From Nitrososphaerota archaeon (GTDB lineage: Archaea; Thermoproteota; Nitrososphaeria; Nitrososphaerales; Nitrosopumilaceae): a DNA stretch of 55,546 nt. The translations under genes were made by a program, and so were the position numbers. The stretch lies in the NCBI GenBank assembly GCA_028867275.1, contig JAGWGU010000004.1, positions 1 to 55,546 on the forward strand, in the 5' to 3' direction. Below, piece by piece: positions 1 through 8,315 of this stretch. The notes beneath the pieces are model-generated. The model did no database searches. It was not told the DNA's origin and saw only the letters and a list, made by a program, of their open reading frames with translations. How positions within the stretch are numbered: the first letter of the stretch is position 1; every line of letters starts with the position of its first letter.

Positions 1-4
1 TAGC

Positions 5-1444
5 GTGACAGCAGAAGAAGGTACATCCTCTGCCGGTTTTTTAAAAACTATTATCTCAAAAGCTGAAGTCTATATTCCACAAGTACCAAAGCCAAAAAAG
101 AAAATTTCACTTCAAGTTCGTTTGATGTGGTGTGGAATTGCATTATTCATTTACATGATTATGGGACAGACTCCTCTGTATGGTGCATCTACCCCATCTT
201 TTGATTTTCTTGCATTTGCCAGAGTAATTTTTGCTTCCCAACAAGGTACCCTGATTGAACTTGGAATAGGACCTATTGTCACTGCTGGACTCTTGATGCA
301 ACTTCTGAAAGGTTCTGAGATATTTCATCTTGATTTTAAGAAACCAGAGGACAGAGAGTTGTATCAAACAGCAACCAAAATTGTTACTTACATAGTAATC
401 ATTGCAGAATCTTCCTTGTATGGAATGGCAGTTTATGGACCAAGAATGCCAAACCATGAAGCTATCTTCATTCTGGTAGGACAACTAATAGGAGCATCTG
501 TGATAATCATGCTGCTAGATGAACTAGTGCAAAAGGGATGGGGACTTGGAAGTGGAATTAGTTTGTTTATTGCCGCAGGTGTAGCTCAACAAGTGATTTG
601 GAGCTTATTCAGCCCAATTCCTGCTGGAGATGGAGGTCCTGTGGGTGTATTTGCAAATATTATACACGGTGCAATGAATCATGATTTTACCAATCTCTTT
701 TTCAGGTCTAATCAACTACCTGGCATATTTGGTCTATTCATAACGGCTGGAGTTTTACTGATTCTTGTATATACACAAGGAATCAAGGTGGAGATACCCA
801 TTGTATCTACAAAGTATAGAGGATTCTCAGCAGTGTATCCAATCAAGTTGATGTATGTCTCCAACATTCCAGTAATCTTGGCTTCTGCTCTTACAGCTAA
901 TGCTGTATTTGTAGGACAAATCATGTGGGCTAACTTTAACCCCCGAAATGCAAACCCATTCTTGAATTTCTTGGGAATGTTTGATCCTACCTCCCCATCC
1001 ACTCCTACAGGAGGTATACTGTACTATGTTACTGCACCACGTGGTTTGGACATAGTTGCATTAGATCCAACTAGAGCTGTTTTGTACATCTTATTCATGG
1101 TGGGAATAGTTGTTCTGTTTGGTAGATTGTGGATTGAGCTTGGAGGCCTTTCTGCAAAGAGTGCAGCCAAAAACCTACTTGATGCAGAGGTACAAATACC
1201 TGGTTTCAGACGTTCCAACCAGCCTGTTGAAAACCTACTTCAAAAATACATTCCGTCTGTTACTATAATTGGTTCTATCATACTGGGATTGTTAGCTGGT
1301 ACTTCTGATGTACTGGGAACATTTGGATCAGGGACAGGAATGTTGTTGACAGTTGATATCTTGATTAACTATTACAATTTACTTGTTCGAGAAAGAGTCG
1401 AGGAAGTAATGCCTACCCTGGGTGCATTGCTTGGCAGAAAGTAA
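5..1444 (+). CDS. secY: Preprotein translocase subunit SecY
   Basis: SecY is the central channel of the Sec translocon (with SecE and Sec-beta) and moves or inserts unfolded proteins at the cytoplasmic membrane. The 479-residue product has the usual length and about ten hydrophobic segments. The plug region lies near residues 55-75 and the conserved GIGPIVTAGLLMQL segment near residues 85-100. The GTG start follows a TAG at positions 1-3 that probably ends the gene before it; in archaea that is usually uL15, but this is inference. The 3' end overlaps the adenylate kinase gene, as expected for the archaeal ribosomal/secretion operon. Confidence 0.97.
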   Translation: MTAEEGTSSAGFLKTIISKAEVYIPQVPKPKKKISLQVRLMWCGIALFIYMIMGQTPLYGASTPSFDFLAFARVIFASQQGTLIELGIGPIVTAGLLMQLLKGSEIFHLDFKKPEDRELYQTATKIVTYIVIIAESSLYGMAVYGPRMPNHEAIFILVGQLIGASVIIMLLDELVQKGWGLGSGISLFIAAGVAQQVIWSLFSPIPAGDGGPVGVFANIIHGAMNHDFTNLFFRSNQLPGIFGLFITAGVLLILVYTQGIKVEIPIVSTKYRGFSAVYPIKLMYVSNIPVILASALTANAVFVGQIMWANFNPRNANPFLNFLGMFDPTSPSTPTGGILYYVTAPRGLDIVALDPTRAVLYILFMVGIVVLFGRLWIELGGLSAKSAAKNLLDAEVQIPGFRRSNQPVENLLQKYIPSVTIIGSIILGLLAGTSDVLGTFGSGTGMLLTVDILINYYNLLVRERVEEVMPTLGALLGRK

Positions 1445-2021
1445 GAAAATAATAATTGTGGGAATTCCAGGTGTTGGAAAAACTACAGTTGTATCACGAG
1501 TCGTTGAACTGTTAAAAGAGAAAAATATCAAAGTAAGCGTCTCAATTTTTGGAACAGTAATGTTTGATGAAGCAAAAAAGAAAGGAGTACAAAATCGAGA
1601 TGATCTGAGAAAACTTTCTGTCAAGGAACAAAAAGAATTACAATCTATGGCTGCAAGAACCATATCTTCTATAGATGATGATGTGATAATTGTGGATACA
1701 CATGCATTCATATCAACAAAAGAGGGCTTTTATCCTGGGCTTCCACATAATGTTTTAGAAATTCTTAATCCTGATAGTTTTATCATGATAACTGCACGAC
1801 CTGAAGAGATCTATAATCGTAGAATGACTGATACTACTAGAACTAGGGATATTGTATCCATTGATGCCATAAAAAAAGAACTTGATGTTACAAGTGCAAT
1901 GCTTTCTACTTGTTCAATACTTTGTGGTTCTCCAATAAAGATGGTTCTCAATACAGAAGGTAAAGTTGATGAAGCGGCACGAGGTATTCTAAATGCAATG
2001 GGGTATAACAATGGAACATAG
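1422..2021 (+). CDS. adkA: Archaeal-type adenylate kinase
   Basis: Catalyses ATP + AMP = 2 ADP. The P-loop GIPGVGKTT sits at the N-terminus and the 199-residue length fits the archaeal AdkA family, which differs from bacterial Adk. The gene overlaps the 3' end of secY by 23 nt. GTG at 1422 is the longest start; TTG at 1431 would give a shorter lead-in to the P-loop and is equally plausible. Its place between secY and the DUF106 gene is the conserved archaeal order, so translational coupling with secY is likely. Confidence 0.95.
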   Translation: MHCLAESKKIIIVGIPGVGKTTVVSRVVELLKEKNIKVSVSIFGTVMFDEAKKKGVQNRDDLRKLSVKEQKELQSMAARTISSIDDDVIIVDTHAFISTKEGFYPGLPHNVLEILNPDSFIMITARPEEIYNRRMTDTTRTRDIVSIDAIKKELDVTSAMLSTCSILCGSPIKMVLNTEGKVDEAARGILNAMGYNNGT

Positions 2022-2643
2022 TATATTTCTTGATTTCATAAATTCAATAGCACTTCAGCTACCTGGCCTAAGCAAGGGACCGCTAGGTAGTGCAAATCCC
2101 ATAGTGAAGGGAATGATTGCTTCTGCCTTTGGCATAATGGGTATTTCTGTAGGCCTCAACCTGCTTAATGCACTAATAAAACGAAAGATGGTTGATCAAG
2201 AAAAACTGAAAAGACTTCTCAAGGAAACAAGGGCCTGGCAAAAAGAAAGAATGGCTGCATTCAAATCAAAAGATCAGGCAAAGACAGATGAGCTCAACAA
2301 AAAATCTGCGTACATGAACAAGATGAACATGGAAGTAATGCAGATGAATATGAGACCTATGATGATTACATTCCTTCCATTGATTCTAGTATTCTATTTT
2401 GTACTTCCTCCGTTGTTTTCTTATACAGTTGCCATCGCACCTATATCGTTAAACTTTATACCTGGAGGATTTTTTGAATTGACCTGTACTGCAGCTAAAG
2501 TGGCAGAATCTCAACTTCCTGGTCATCCCGATGTATGTCATCATGTAAACGAGTTGTATTTTTGGGCATGGTACTTCCTTTCTTCTGCTGCCTTTAGTGG
2601 TATCATAATGAGAGTTACAAAAACTACGATGGATACAAGCTAA
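2011..2643 (+). CDS. DUF106/EMC3-like membrane insertase (archaeal YidC-like)
   Basis: Archaeal DUF106 proteins are distant relatives of YidC/Oxa1, Get1 and EMC3 and are thought to help insert membrane proteins. The sequence shows one N-terminal membrane helix, a charged coiled hairpin rich in Lys/Glu/Gln and a Met-rich stretch (MNKMNMEVMQMNMRPMM), followed by two more hydrophobic segments. That is the family architecture. ATG at 2011 is preferred; an in-frame ATG at 1993 would add six residues. It overlaps adkA by 11 nt and sits beside secY, which fits a joint role in membrane protein biogenesis. Confidence 0.9.
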   Translation: MEHSIFLDFINSIALQLPGLSKGPLGSANPIVKGMIASAFGIMGISVGLNLLNALIKRKMVDQEKLKRLLKETRAWQKERMAAFKSKDQAKTDELNKKSAYMNKMNMEVMQMNMRPMMITFLPLILVFYFVLPPLFSYTVAIAPISLNFIPGGFFELTCTAAKVAESQLPGHPDVCHHVNELYFWAWYFLSSAAFSGIIMRVTKTTMDTS

Positions 2644-2644
2644 A

Positions 2645-3229
2645 TTGCTTCGTTCAGTAATAATTTCTGGTCCACCAGCCATTGGAAAGACTACAATAGC
2701 AAAAGGACTAGGAAATGAATTTGGCCTGAAATACTTGAGTGGAGGCGATGTGCTAAAAGCGATGGCCAAAGATCAAGGCTTTGAAACTGATAGAGATGAT
2801 TTTTGGGATACTGCAGAAGGGATGAATTTTCTAAATATTAGAAAAAAAAATCCTGAATTTGATAAGGAGGTAGATGAAAAATTAAAAAAAATATTTTTGA
2901 CTGAAAATGTAATCATAACAAGCTACACATTACCCTGGTTAGTTAAGGACGGCATAAAAATTTGGCTTGCAGGTTCGCATGAAAATAGTGCAAAAAGGAT
3001 GACAATGAGAGATGACATATCTATACAAGATGCGCTTGAAATAGTCAAAAAGAGATATGATGAAAACAAGACATTATATCACAAGCTTTATGGTTTTAAT
3101 TTTGGTGAGGATCTATCTGTGTTTAATGCTGTGATAAATACCGATAACCTTGGACCTGAACAAGTTCTTGAACAAGCAAAAAATGCGGTGAAAAATTATT
3201 ATGACTCTCAAACAATTACAAAATCTTAG
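2645..3229 (+). CDS. cmk: Cytidylate kinase
   Basis: Phosphorylates CMP/dCMP to the diphosphate. The N-terminal P-loop GPPAIGKTT and the 194-residue length match archaeal cytidylate kinase (AAA_17-type NMP kinase). The TTG start lies one base after the stop codon of the DUF106 gene, and the 3' end overlaps cbf5 by 29 nt. The cmk-cbf5 neighbourhood is conserved across archaea and supports the call over a second adenylate kinase. Confidence 0.92.
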   Translation: MLRSVIISGPPAIGKTTIAKGLGNEFGLKYLSGGDVLKAMAKDQGFETDRDDFWDTAEGMNFLNIRKKNPEFDKEVDEKLKKIFLTENVIITSYTLPWLVKDGIKIWLAGSHENSAKRMTMRDDISIQDALEIVKKRYDENKTLYHKLYGFNFGEDLSVFNAVINTDNLGPEQVLEQAKNAVKNYYDSQTITKS

Positions 3230-4199
3230 AGTGATAGACCAAGACATCACAAATGATGTCTATGGTACATATTATGACAAGAGATCAATTGAACAACTTT
3301 TGGAATATGGTTTCATTTTACTAGATAAACCAAACGGTCCAACAAGTCATGAAACTGTAGCATGGGTGAAAAAAATACTACATGTTCCAAAAGCAGGTCA
3401 TAGTGGAACACTTGATCCTCAGGTCTCTGGACTTCTACCAATAGGACTAGGAGAAGCAACCAAGGCTCTCATAGTTTTATTACTTGGACCAAAAGAGTAC
3501 CATGCTCTTGGAAGGCTACATACACTTCCGCCACAAGAAAAATTGGCTAGTGTGCTCAAACAACTAACAGGTAAAATCTTTCAAAAACCACCACAACGAT
3601 CTGCTGTATCAAGGCAAACTAGAATCAGACATGTATATGAAATTGAAGTTATAGAACAAAAGGAAAGACTATTGCTTCTCCGAATTTTGTGTGAAGCAGG
3701 AACCTATGTCAGGAAGATTTTCTATGACATGGGAGAGATTCTTGGTGAAGGTGCAACAATGATTGAACTCAGAAGAACTAGGGTGGGACACTTCAACGAG
3801 GATTCTAATCTGGTAAAAATGCATGATCTTGTTGATGCATATGCCTTGTGGAAAGAAAATGGTGATGACACAAAACTACGGCGAATAATGATGCCAATAG
3901 AAATTACTCTAAGCGAGATAAAGTCTGTTGTAATAAGAGATTCTGCAGTGGATGCGCTCTGTCACGGGGCTCAACTTGCAATACCTGGAATTCTCGAGAT
4001 CTCTCCTGGACTAAAGCGTGGAGATTTTGTTGCTATATACACGCAGAAAGGAGAGGTAGTGGCTCTAGCAGAAGCCATCTTGGACGAAGATGAGATTGTT
4101 GAAAACACCAAAGGCTTTGCCTTTAAGATAAAAAGAATCATTATGGCTCCAAATACATATCCAAAAAGTTGGAGATCAAAGGCAGTAGTTAACAATTAA
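3201..4199 (+). CDS. cbf5: tRNA/rRNA pseudouridine synthase Cbf5 (H/ACA RNP)
   Basis: Cbf5 is the catalytic subunit of H/ACA ribonucleoproteins (with Nop10, L7Ae and Gar1) and also makes tRNA pseudouridine-55. The catalytic Asp is in HSGTLDPQVSGLLP near residue 72. The TruB-type catalytic domain is followed by a C-terminal PUA domain (about residues 240-325). Its length of 332 is typical of archaeal Cbf5, not bacterial TruB. The ATG at 3201 lies inside cmk, so the two are translationally coupled. Confidence 0.95.
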   Translation: MTLKQLQNLRVIDQDITNDVYGTYYDKRSIEQLLEYGFILLDKPNGPTSHETVAWVKKILHVPKAGHSGTLDPQVSGLLPIGLGEATKALIVLLLGPKEYHALGRLHTLPPQEKLASVLKQLTGKIFQKPPQRSAVSRQTRIRHVYEIEVIEQKERLLLLRILCEAGTYVRKIFYDMGEILGEGATMIELRRTRVGHFNEDSNLVKMHDLVDAYALWKENGDDTKLRRIMMPIEITLSEIKSVVIRDSAVDALCHGAQLAIPGILEISPGLKRGDFVAIYTQKGEVVALAEAILDEDEIVENTKGFAFKIKRIIMAPNTYPKSWRSKAVVNN

Positions 4200-4226
4200 A
4201 AAGGAACCAAACTTGAATTTTTCAAG

Positions 4227-4676
4227 TTGATCCCAAAAGGTGCTGCCATATTTTTCATCGTAGGATTAATAGCTGCTGGAATGTTAGGTGTTTATCTATC
4301 ACAGGTTGCAAATCAAATTCCTGCTCTTGTTTACACTAATGGACCATCTTTGACTATTATTCTGGAAAAAATTAACTATCATCTTGGAGAACAAATTCAT
4401 ATACGGATAATAAACTCGGGAACTGTACCGCTCACATTTGCAGATACATCATATGGTTTGAAGATTGCACAACTTGATGGTACAATAATATATTCTCCAA
4501 TATCTGCACAAGTGGTTTCCAAACTAGATCCAAAAGAGGAAAAAAACTTTGTATGGGATCAGACAAAAACAGATGGAAGTAAAACATACCAGGGACGATA
4601 TAAAATAATTTCAAGCGCATCTTCAGATTCCGGAGATGTGTTGACAAAGTCTGTTACGATAAATATATTCAAATAG
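4227..4676 (+). CDS. Membrane-anchored extracytoplasmic beta-sandwich protein (BsuPI-like)
   Basis: A TTG start gives one N-terminal hydrophobic segment (residues about 4-24) followed by an exported domain of about 115 residues. The pattern YHLGEQIHIRIINSGTVPLTF, then a D-P-K-E-E-K-NFVWDQ segment and Y.GRYKI, resembles the BsuPI-like Ig-fold family. That similarity is by eye and weak. The gene is 27 nt after cbf5, so it may be read through from the same operon. Function is unknown. Confidence 0.7.
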   Translation: MIPKGAAIFFIVGLIAAGMLGVYLSQVANQIPALVYTNGPSLTIILEKINYHLGEQIHIRIINSGTVPLTFADTSYGLKIAQLDGTIIYSPISAQVVSKLDPKEEKNFVWDQTKTDGSKTYQGRYKIISSASSDSGDVLTKSVTINIFK

Positions 4677-5067
4677 AATTTAGCCGGGCCTGAATAGATT
4701 AAAATCACTAAACCTTGAGATGATTTTCAGTAAATACAAGGGTGTTGAAATTCTGGTCATGGCATTATAGATGGCAATGATCATGACTGTTATTCATAGA
4801 CGGGGTTGAATGGTTTTTGTGGCATAACAATAGGTGCATGTAGGCCTTGACATCTTTTTCGCATTTATCTCTGAACATCTGTGAATCCTAAGATCTTTGA
4901 CACCTGAAAAGTATCTAGTTGTGTTAACGATCTGTGGTTATACCTGACTGCACCTTTCATAGGCTCTACAATAGTTGTTATTGTTTACAAAAAGAAGTTT
5001 GTAAAATGATCATTTCTTACAGTAATATATGGTGGATTTGACAACGAAATTGACTTGGCGAAATGAT
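4677..5067. other. Non-coding stretch before tRNA-Ser
   Basis: About 390 bases with no convincing gene on either strand; the longest ATG-led frames are about a dozen codons. The last 50 bases contain AT-rich sequence (around 5020-5030, GTAATATATGG) that could be the TATA element for the tRNA. I see no tRNA-like fold or C/D-box pair that I would defend here. Confidence 0.5.
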
Positions 5068-5167
5068 GCCGGGGTCGCCTAGCCTGGTAGGGCGCGCGCC
5101 TGGAAATTAATATAACCATAAAGCGCGTACTCGCAAGGGTTCGAGAGTTCAAATCTCTCTCCCGGCG
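5068..5167 (+). tRNA. tRNA-Ser (anticodon GGA) with a 16-nt intron
   Basis: Acceptor arms are 5068-5074 and 5160-5166 with discriminator G5167. The D-arm stem is GCC (5077-5079) with GGC (5091-5093). The anticodon stem is CGCGC (5095-5099) with GCGCG (5123-5127) and the anticodon GGA is at 5102-5104. The variable arm is ACTC/GGGT (5129-5140) and the T-arm GAGAG/CTCTC with loop TTCAAAT (5143-5159). The long variable arm and G73 fit tRNA-Ser reading UCC/UCU. A 16-nt intron (5106-5121) sits at the canonical 37/38 position; UGG of the loop can pair with CCA of the intron, leaving an AA|A bulge on each side as a bulge-helix-bulge. CCA is not encoded. T-rich sequence follows at 5170-5178. Confidence 0.93.
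5106..5121 (+). other. tRNA intron (canonical 37/38 position)
   Basis: The segment between A37 and A38 interrupts an otherwise complete class II tRNA. Predicted cleavage falls between the second and third bases of two AAA bulges separated by three UGG:CCA pairs, a slightly relaxed substrate for the archaeal splicing endonuclease. Boundaries are inferred from folding by eye and could shift by one base. Confidence 0.85.
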
Positions 5168-5287
5168 CCTTAATTTTTACTATTTAAATTCTGAACCCAA
5201 TTTTTTAAAATTTGAAAAGATTTGAACTAAGAACAAAAAGCCGTTAGTATGTCTTACAAGATAAGTCTCCGGGTTCAGAACAGTAAC

Positions 5288-5303
5288 CTGTCTCAACAGA
5301 CAG
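5288..5303. other. Hairpin CTGTCT-CAAC-AGACAG
   Basis: A perfect 6-bp inverted repeat with a 4-nt loop lies 120 nt after the tRNA and just before the 3' end of the convergent gene at 5355. It could be a processing or termination element, or part of an unrecognised small RNA. Nothing else in 5170-5354 looks coding. Confidence 0.35.
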
Positions 5304-5354
5304 CGGACCAAAACTCCCTGTACGCCATCTACGAAGAATGAAAAAGAAAAGTAA

Positions 5355-5723
5355 TCATTGCGCAAGTTTTGCACATATTGCATATATTGTAAAAGATGGG
5401 GCTGCTCCATAATAATGAGGGGCAACGTACATCATATCGACTAGCCATTTTTTGCCATCCTCCGAAGGCTCATTTCTGTAAACTGATAACATTTCATGCC
5501 ATCCTGCAGAGTAATATCCTCCACCTGTTAGTGTTTCATCATTGTTGCAAGAAACTTGAGCTAATCCATAATAGCCTATCATATGGGAAGAGTTAGTTCT
5601 TACAATCGTTGTTATTCCTGGAGTTTCAGATGCAAGTGATATGTTTGGTTTTATTTGAACAAGAAAAATGACACTAATGCCTATTACAAGCATTGTCAGG
5701 GCAAGAAAATGACTTTTCTTCAT
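5355..5723 (-). CDS. Small secreted protein of unknown function
   Basis: About 122 residues. A signal peptide or membrane anchor (residues 1-25: MKKS then a hydrophobic run) is followed by an exported domain with two Cys that could form a disulfide (C in VSCNN and C in YAICAKL). Gly/Tyr-rich motifs include TGGGYYSAGWHEM and VAPHYYGAAPSF. ATG at 5723 is preferred over TTG at 5729 because a TATA-like TTTATTTTAG lies about 25 nt upstream on the minus strand. I do not recognise the family. Confidence 0.65.
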   Translation of the reverse strand: MKKSHFLALTMLVIGISVIFLVQIKPNISLASETPGITTIVRTNSSHMIGYYGLAQVSCNNDETLTGGGYYSAGWHEMLSVYRNEPSEDGKKWLVDMMYVAPHYYGAAPSFTIYAICAKLAQ

Positions 5724-5804
5724 CAGCAAATATAATGTCTTCTAAAATAAATATGCCAATTCTGGGTATCACTTTTGATAATCATTATACTTTTGTGTCA
5801 GACT

Positions 5805-5825
5805 TGTAAGAATTCGAATCTTACA
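5805..5825. other. Hairpin with T-arm-like loop (TGTAAGA / TCTTACA)
   Basis: A 7-bp perfect stem with loop ATTCGAA lies upstream of the secreted-protein gene (start 5723) and 70 nt beyond the 3' end of the gene at 5897. The loop resembles a tRNA T-loop, but no other tRNA arms are present. It may be a regulatory dyad, a terminator-like fold for the gene at 5897, or a tRNA remnant. Confidence 0.3.
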
Positions 5826-5896
5826 GTTTTTGAACTAACAGATAGTCCAAATCCCAGAGATTTTGTTTGAAAATTAAAGGAGATTGGCTTTTAGAA

Positions 5897-6217
5897 CTAT
5901 TGTCCTGAAAGCACTTTTGCAATATGCCCATCCTGTTCCAATGCAGATTTGAGTGATTGTAGAGGGGTAACTTTCCATTTTACCATTCCCCAAAAGGGAA
6001 TGGACCTCAATATTTTTCCTAGATCTTCAGAAGAGGAGGCTTCCATCACAAATGCTCCTGCTCTCTGTCCTGCCAAGAGTCCTCCTTTGATCTTGTTTTC
6101 TGATTCCAACTTTATCAGTTGTTCGTAGCTTGGAATCACGATGTGATTGATGTAATCTGGTACATCTTTCATTGGAATTAGGCCATCTATGTTCTCAGCT
6201 TCTACTAGATATTGCAT
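5897..6217 (-). CDS. Muconolactone isomerase-like dimeric alpha/beta-barrel protein
   Basis: The 106-residue product has the pattern of small ferredoxin-like-fold dimers annotated as muconolactone delta-isomerase-like: N-terminal MQYLVEAE strand, a helix around YINHIVIPSYEQLIKLE, a central GGLLAGQRAGAFVMEASS strand, and WGMVKWKVTPLQS at the C-terminal half. No aromatic degradation genes are nearby, so a real isomerase role is unsupported. An imperfect inverted repeat (6244-6277) lies just upstream of its start. Confidence 0.7.
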   Translation of the reverse strand: MQYLVEAENIDGLIPMKDVPDYINHIVIPSYEQLIKLESENKIKGGLLAGQRAGAFVMEASSSEDLGKILRSIPFWGMVKWKVTPLQSLKSALEQDGHIAKVLSGQ

Positions 6218-6552
6218 GCATAATCATGGTGTTAAGATTAGATAAGATTTACTTGTGATTATCCAAGTACAAATCTTAGAAATTATTTTAACAAAAAATT
6301 AAAGAAAGGAGTCTTGTAGTGAGTCTTATAGGTCAAGAACCCATAATTCTATTGTTATGACTTCCGTCAAATAATGCCCTACCTAAAAAAAGATTCCATC
6401 TATCTAGAATGTTGATCCTTTTGCAATAACAAATATCTCACAAACCTGATCAAGTATGTGGGTAAATATGATGATACTCATATAACCACATGTTGAGCAT
6501 TACCAAAAACGTCATTCTATAAAATGGAATCTTCATGATTTATCGCCCTGGC
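6218..6552. other. Non-coding stretch with an imperfect inverted repeat
   Basis: About 335 bases between two minus-strand genes. Arms AAGATTTACTTG (6244-6255) and CAAGTACAAATCTT (6264-6277) are nearly complementary, with a 2-nt insertion. They sit 27-60 nt upstream of the start of the gene ending at 5897, overlapping where its promoter should be. I see no protein-coding frame. Confidence 0.4.
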
Positions 6553-6777
6553 TCATATTTTTGAAGATATCACATGGGCTGCAGTGTTCTCTATGTTGTG
6601 GATCTGAGTAGTTGCTTCGCTTATTATCACACTTGTTGCCTTGCTTTGAAGTTGCTGAACTACAGGGTTTGATGCCACCGAATGATAACCGGTAAGTGCG
6701 GCATTAAGAGTTCCACTTGAACCCAAACCGATGAATACTAGAGCCACAAACACGAACGCCAGTAATTTCAATAACAT
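6553..6777 (-). CDS. Small exported or membrane protein
   Basis: 74 residues with an N-terminal hydrophobic segment (MLLKLLAFVFVALVFIGLG) and a Ser/Ala/Thr-rich remainder without Cys. A TATA-like ATAGTATAATA lies about 25 nt upstream of the ATG on the minus strand, the spacing seen for leaderless archaeal mRNAs, and this is the main reason to accept so short a gene. No family recognised. Confidence 0.55.
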   Translation of the reverse strand: MLLKLLAFVFVALVFIGLGSSGTLNAALTGYHSVASNPVVQQLQSKATSVIISEATTQIHNIENTAAHVISSKI

Positions 6778-7206
6778 ACCATGATCACCATTTGCATATT
6801 ATACTATAAAGTTCGATTTATACTTCAAGTATCTTTGTTCTTTATCTCATGGGGAGATACGGTTTGTATGATTACAAACAAAAATCTTCAAAACGATTCT
6901 GAGTATAAAAAAATTCCCCAGGACGAACTATGACTAGAACAATATGGTACATAATCCCATCTGATACCTCCTTTAGTGAGTTTCGAACTAAAATTGTAAT
7001 GCCGATCAAAGGTTTAGGACAGATGTTGTTTAAAACAAATTTTATATGTTTAAAATAAAATTTTCAACAATTCCTTACATGTCTCTCAGTAACTTAATAT
7101 TAACTTCAACTAACGAGAAAAACATTCAATGAAACTTAGAATCATCTTAGATAACATACAGTTCAACTGTAACAGTGTAAATTTTTCGCGCTAGGGTGAT
7201 TTTTCA
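6778..7206. other. Divergent intergenic region upstream of sbtA
   Basis: This 429-nt region between divergent genes holds a degenerate copy of a dispersed motif (6985-7010), two tandem 20-nt repeats starting TGTTTAAAA (7027-7046 and 7047-7066) and a palindrome (7157-7171). No ORF of note. Its density of ordered elements suggests regulated expression of sbtAB. Confidence 0.5.
7157..7171. promoter_or_regulatory. Palindrome upstream of sbtAB (TACAGTT-C-AACTGTA)
   Basis: A perfect 7-1-7 inverted repeat ends 35 nt before the sbtA ATG and immediately upstream of a TATA-like GTAAATTT (about 7177-7184). This placement next to the BRE/TATA fits a transcription-factor operator. The binding protein is unknown. 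Confidence 0.55.
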
Positions 7207-8310
7207 ATGGACATTATTGAGATAGTACAAGCTAATCTTTTGACTCCTATTGTTCTGTTTTTTGTATTGGGAGTGGTTGCTGCCCATATAAAGTCAGATC
7301 TTCGAATACCTGATCAGCTTTCATCCTTTCTGCCAATTTACCTGCTTGCTGCAATAGGTCTGCATGGGGGAATAGAAATGAGAAAGGGTGGTCTTGAACA
7401 GATTGCCAATCCGATGGCAATAGCTGTGGTTCTGGCACTTGTCATGACTTTGAACCATTATCAAATTTTAAGAAGACTTGGCAAGTTCAACATATTTGAT
7501 TCGTACGCGCTTGCATCTACGTACGGTTCTGTCGGTGCTGTGACATTTTCAGTAGGATTGTCATTTCTTAGAGATCAAAACATAACATCCGAAGGTTACA
7601 TCACCGCAATACTTGCAGTACTGGAACCTATGAGCCTTGTATTTTCAATATTTCTTGTCAATATGACAGTTGAAAAGGAATTGAAAAAGAGAAAAGAATC
7701 ATTTACAAAAATCAAGGAACAGGGAACCAAATCAGAGATTTCTCACAACACCAATGATGGAACAAATATTGAAGTAGATACAAAAAGCAATACTGGAAAC
7801 CTAAAAGAAATTCTACGTGAGACCATAACTGGAAAAGCTATTGTCATCCTTCTAGGTTGCATTGTAATTGGATATATCATAAGTGATCATGGATTTGCAT
7901 CCATAAAACCAGTCTTTGAGGATCTGTTTTTTGGTGCACTTGTAATATTCATCCTTGAAATGGGAATACTTGCAGGACAGAGATTAAATGACATCAAAAA
8001 AGTAGGACCCTTTTTAATTGCGTTTGCAATTTTGATTCCTACATTAAATGGTACAATAGGAGTGATCATTGCAAATTACCTTGGCCTTAGTATTGGTGGA
8101 GCAGTAATGTTTGGAGTGCTTTTTGCAAGTGCGTCTTTTATTGCGGCTCCGGCAGTACTTAGGACTGGCATACCGCGAGCAAACCCCAGTTTGTATATCA
8201 CATCTGCATTAGGAATTACATTTCCATATATCATAATAGCATTATTGCCTATGCTCTTGATCATTTCTACTACTTTTCATAACTTGGGTTCGATAAGTTT
8301 ATTCGGTTAG
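7207..8310 (+). CDS. sbtA: SbtA-family sodium-dependent bicarbonate transporter
   Basis: SbtA (PF05982) imports HCO3- with Na+ at the cytoplasmic membrane; it is best known from cyanobacteria. The 367-residue protein has about ten hydrophobic segments in two halves split by a hydrophilic loop (about residues 155-200, Lys/Glu/Asn-rich). Family-like motifs include PIYLLAAIGLHGG, TYGSVGAVTF and LASASFIAAPAVLR-type text. An SbtB-like PII protein follows after 5 nt, which strongly supports the assignment. In this organism it could feed the bicarbonate-fixing 3-hydroxypropionate/4-hydroxybutyrate cycle (inference from lineage, not shown here). Confidence 0.9.
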   Translation: MDIIEIVQANLLTPIVLFFVLGVVAAHIKSDLRIPDQLSSFLPIYLLAAIGLHGGIEMRKGGLEQIANPMAIAVVLALVMTLNHYQILRRLGKFNIFDSYALASTYGSVGAVTFSVGLSFLRDQNITSEGYITAILAVLEPMSLVFSIFLVNMTVEKELKKRKESFTKIKEQGTKSEISHNTNDGTNIEVDTKSNTGNLKEILRETITGKAIVILLGCIVIGYIISDHGFASIKPVFEDLFFGALVIFILEMGILAGQRLNDIKKVGPFLIAFAILIPTLNGTIGVIIANYLGLSIGGAVMFGVLFASASFIAAPAVLRTGIPRANPSLYITSALGITFPYIIIALLPMLLIISTTFHNLGSISLFG

Positions 8311-8315
8311 GTAAA

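Noticed and set aside
4677-5067. C/D-box or other guide RNA in the gap before the tRNA
   Set aside because: TGATGA-like and CTGA-like strings occur but not with correct spacing or a closing stem.
5180-5425. 81-residue minus-strand frame overlapping the secreted-protein gene
   Set aside because: It overlaps the 3' part of the gene ending at 5355 in another frame, has no promoter, and covers the hairpin at 5288; judged a shadow.
5800-5830. Possible tRNA at the TTCGAA loop
   Set aside because: Only the T-arm-like hairpin is present; no acceptor, D or anticodon arms could be folded.
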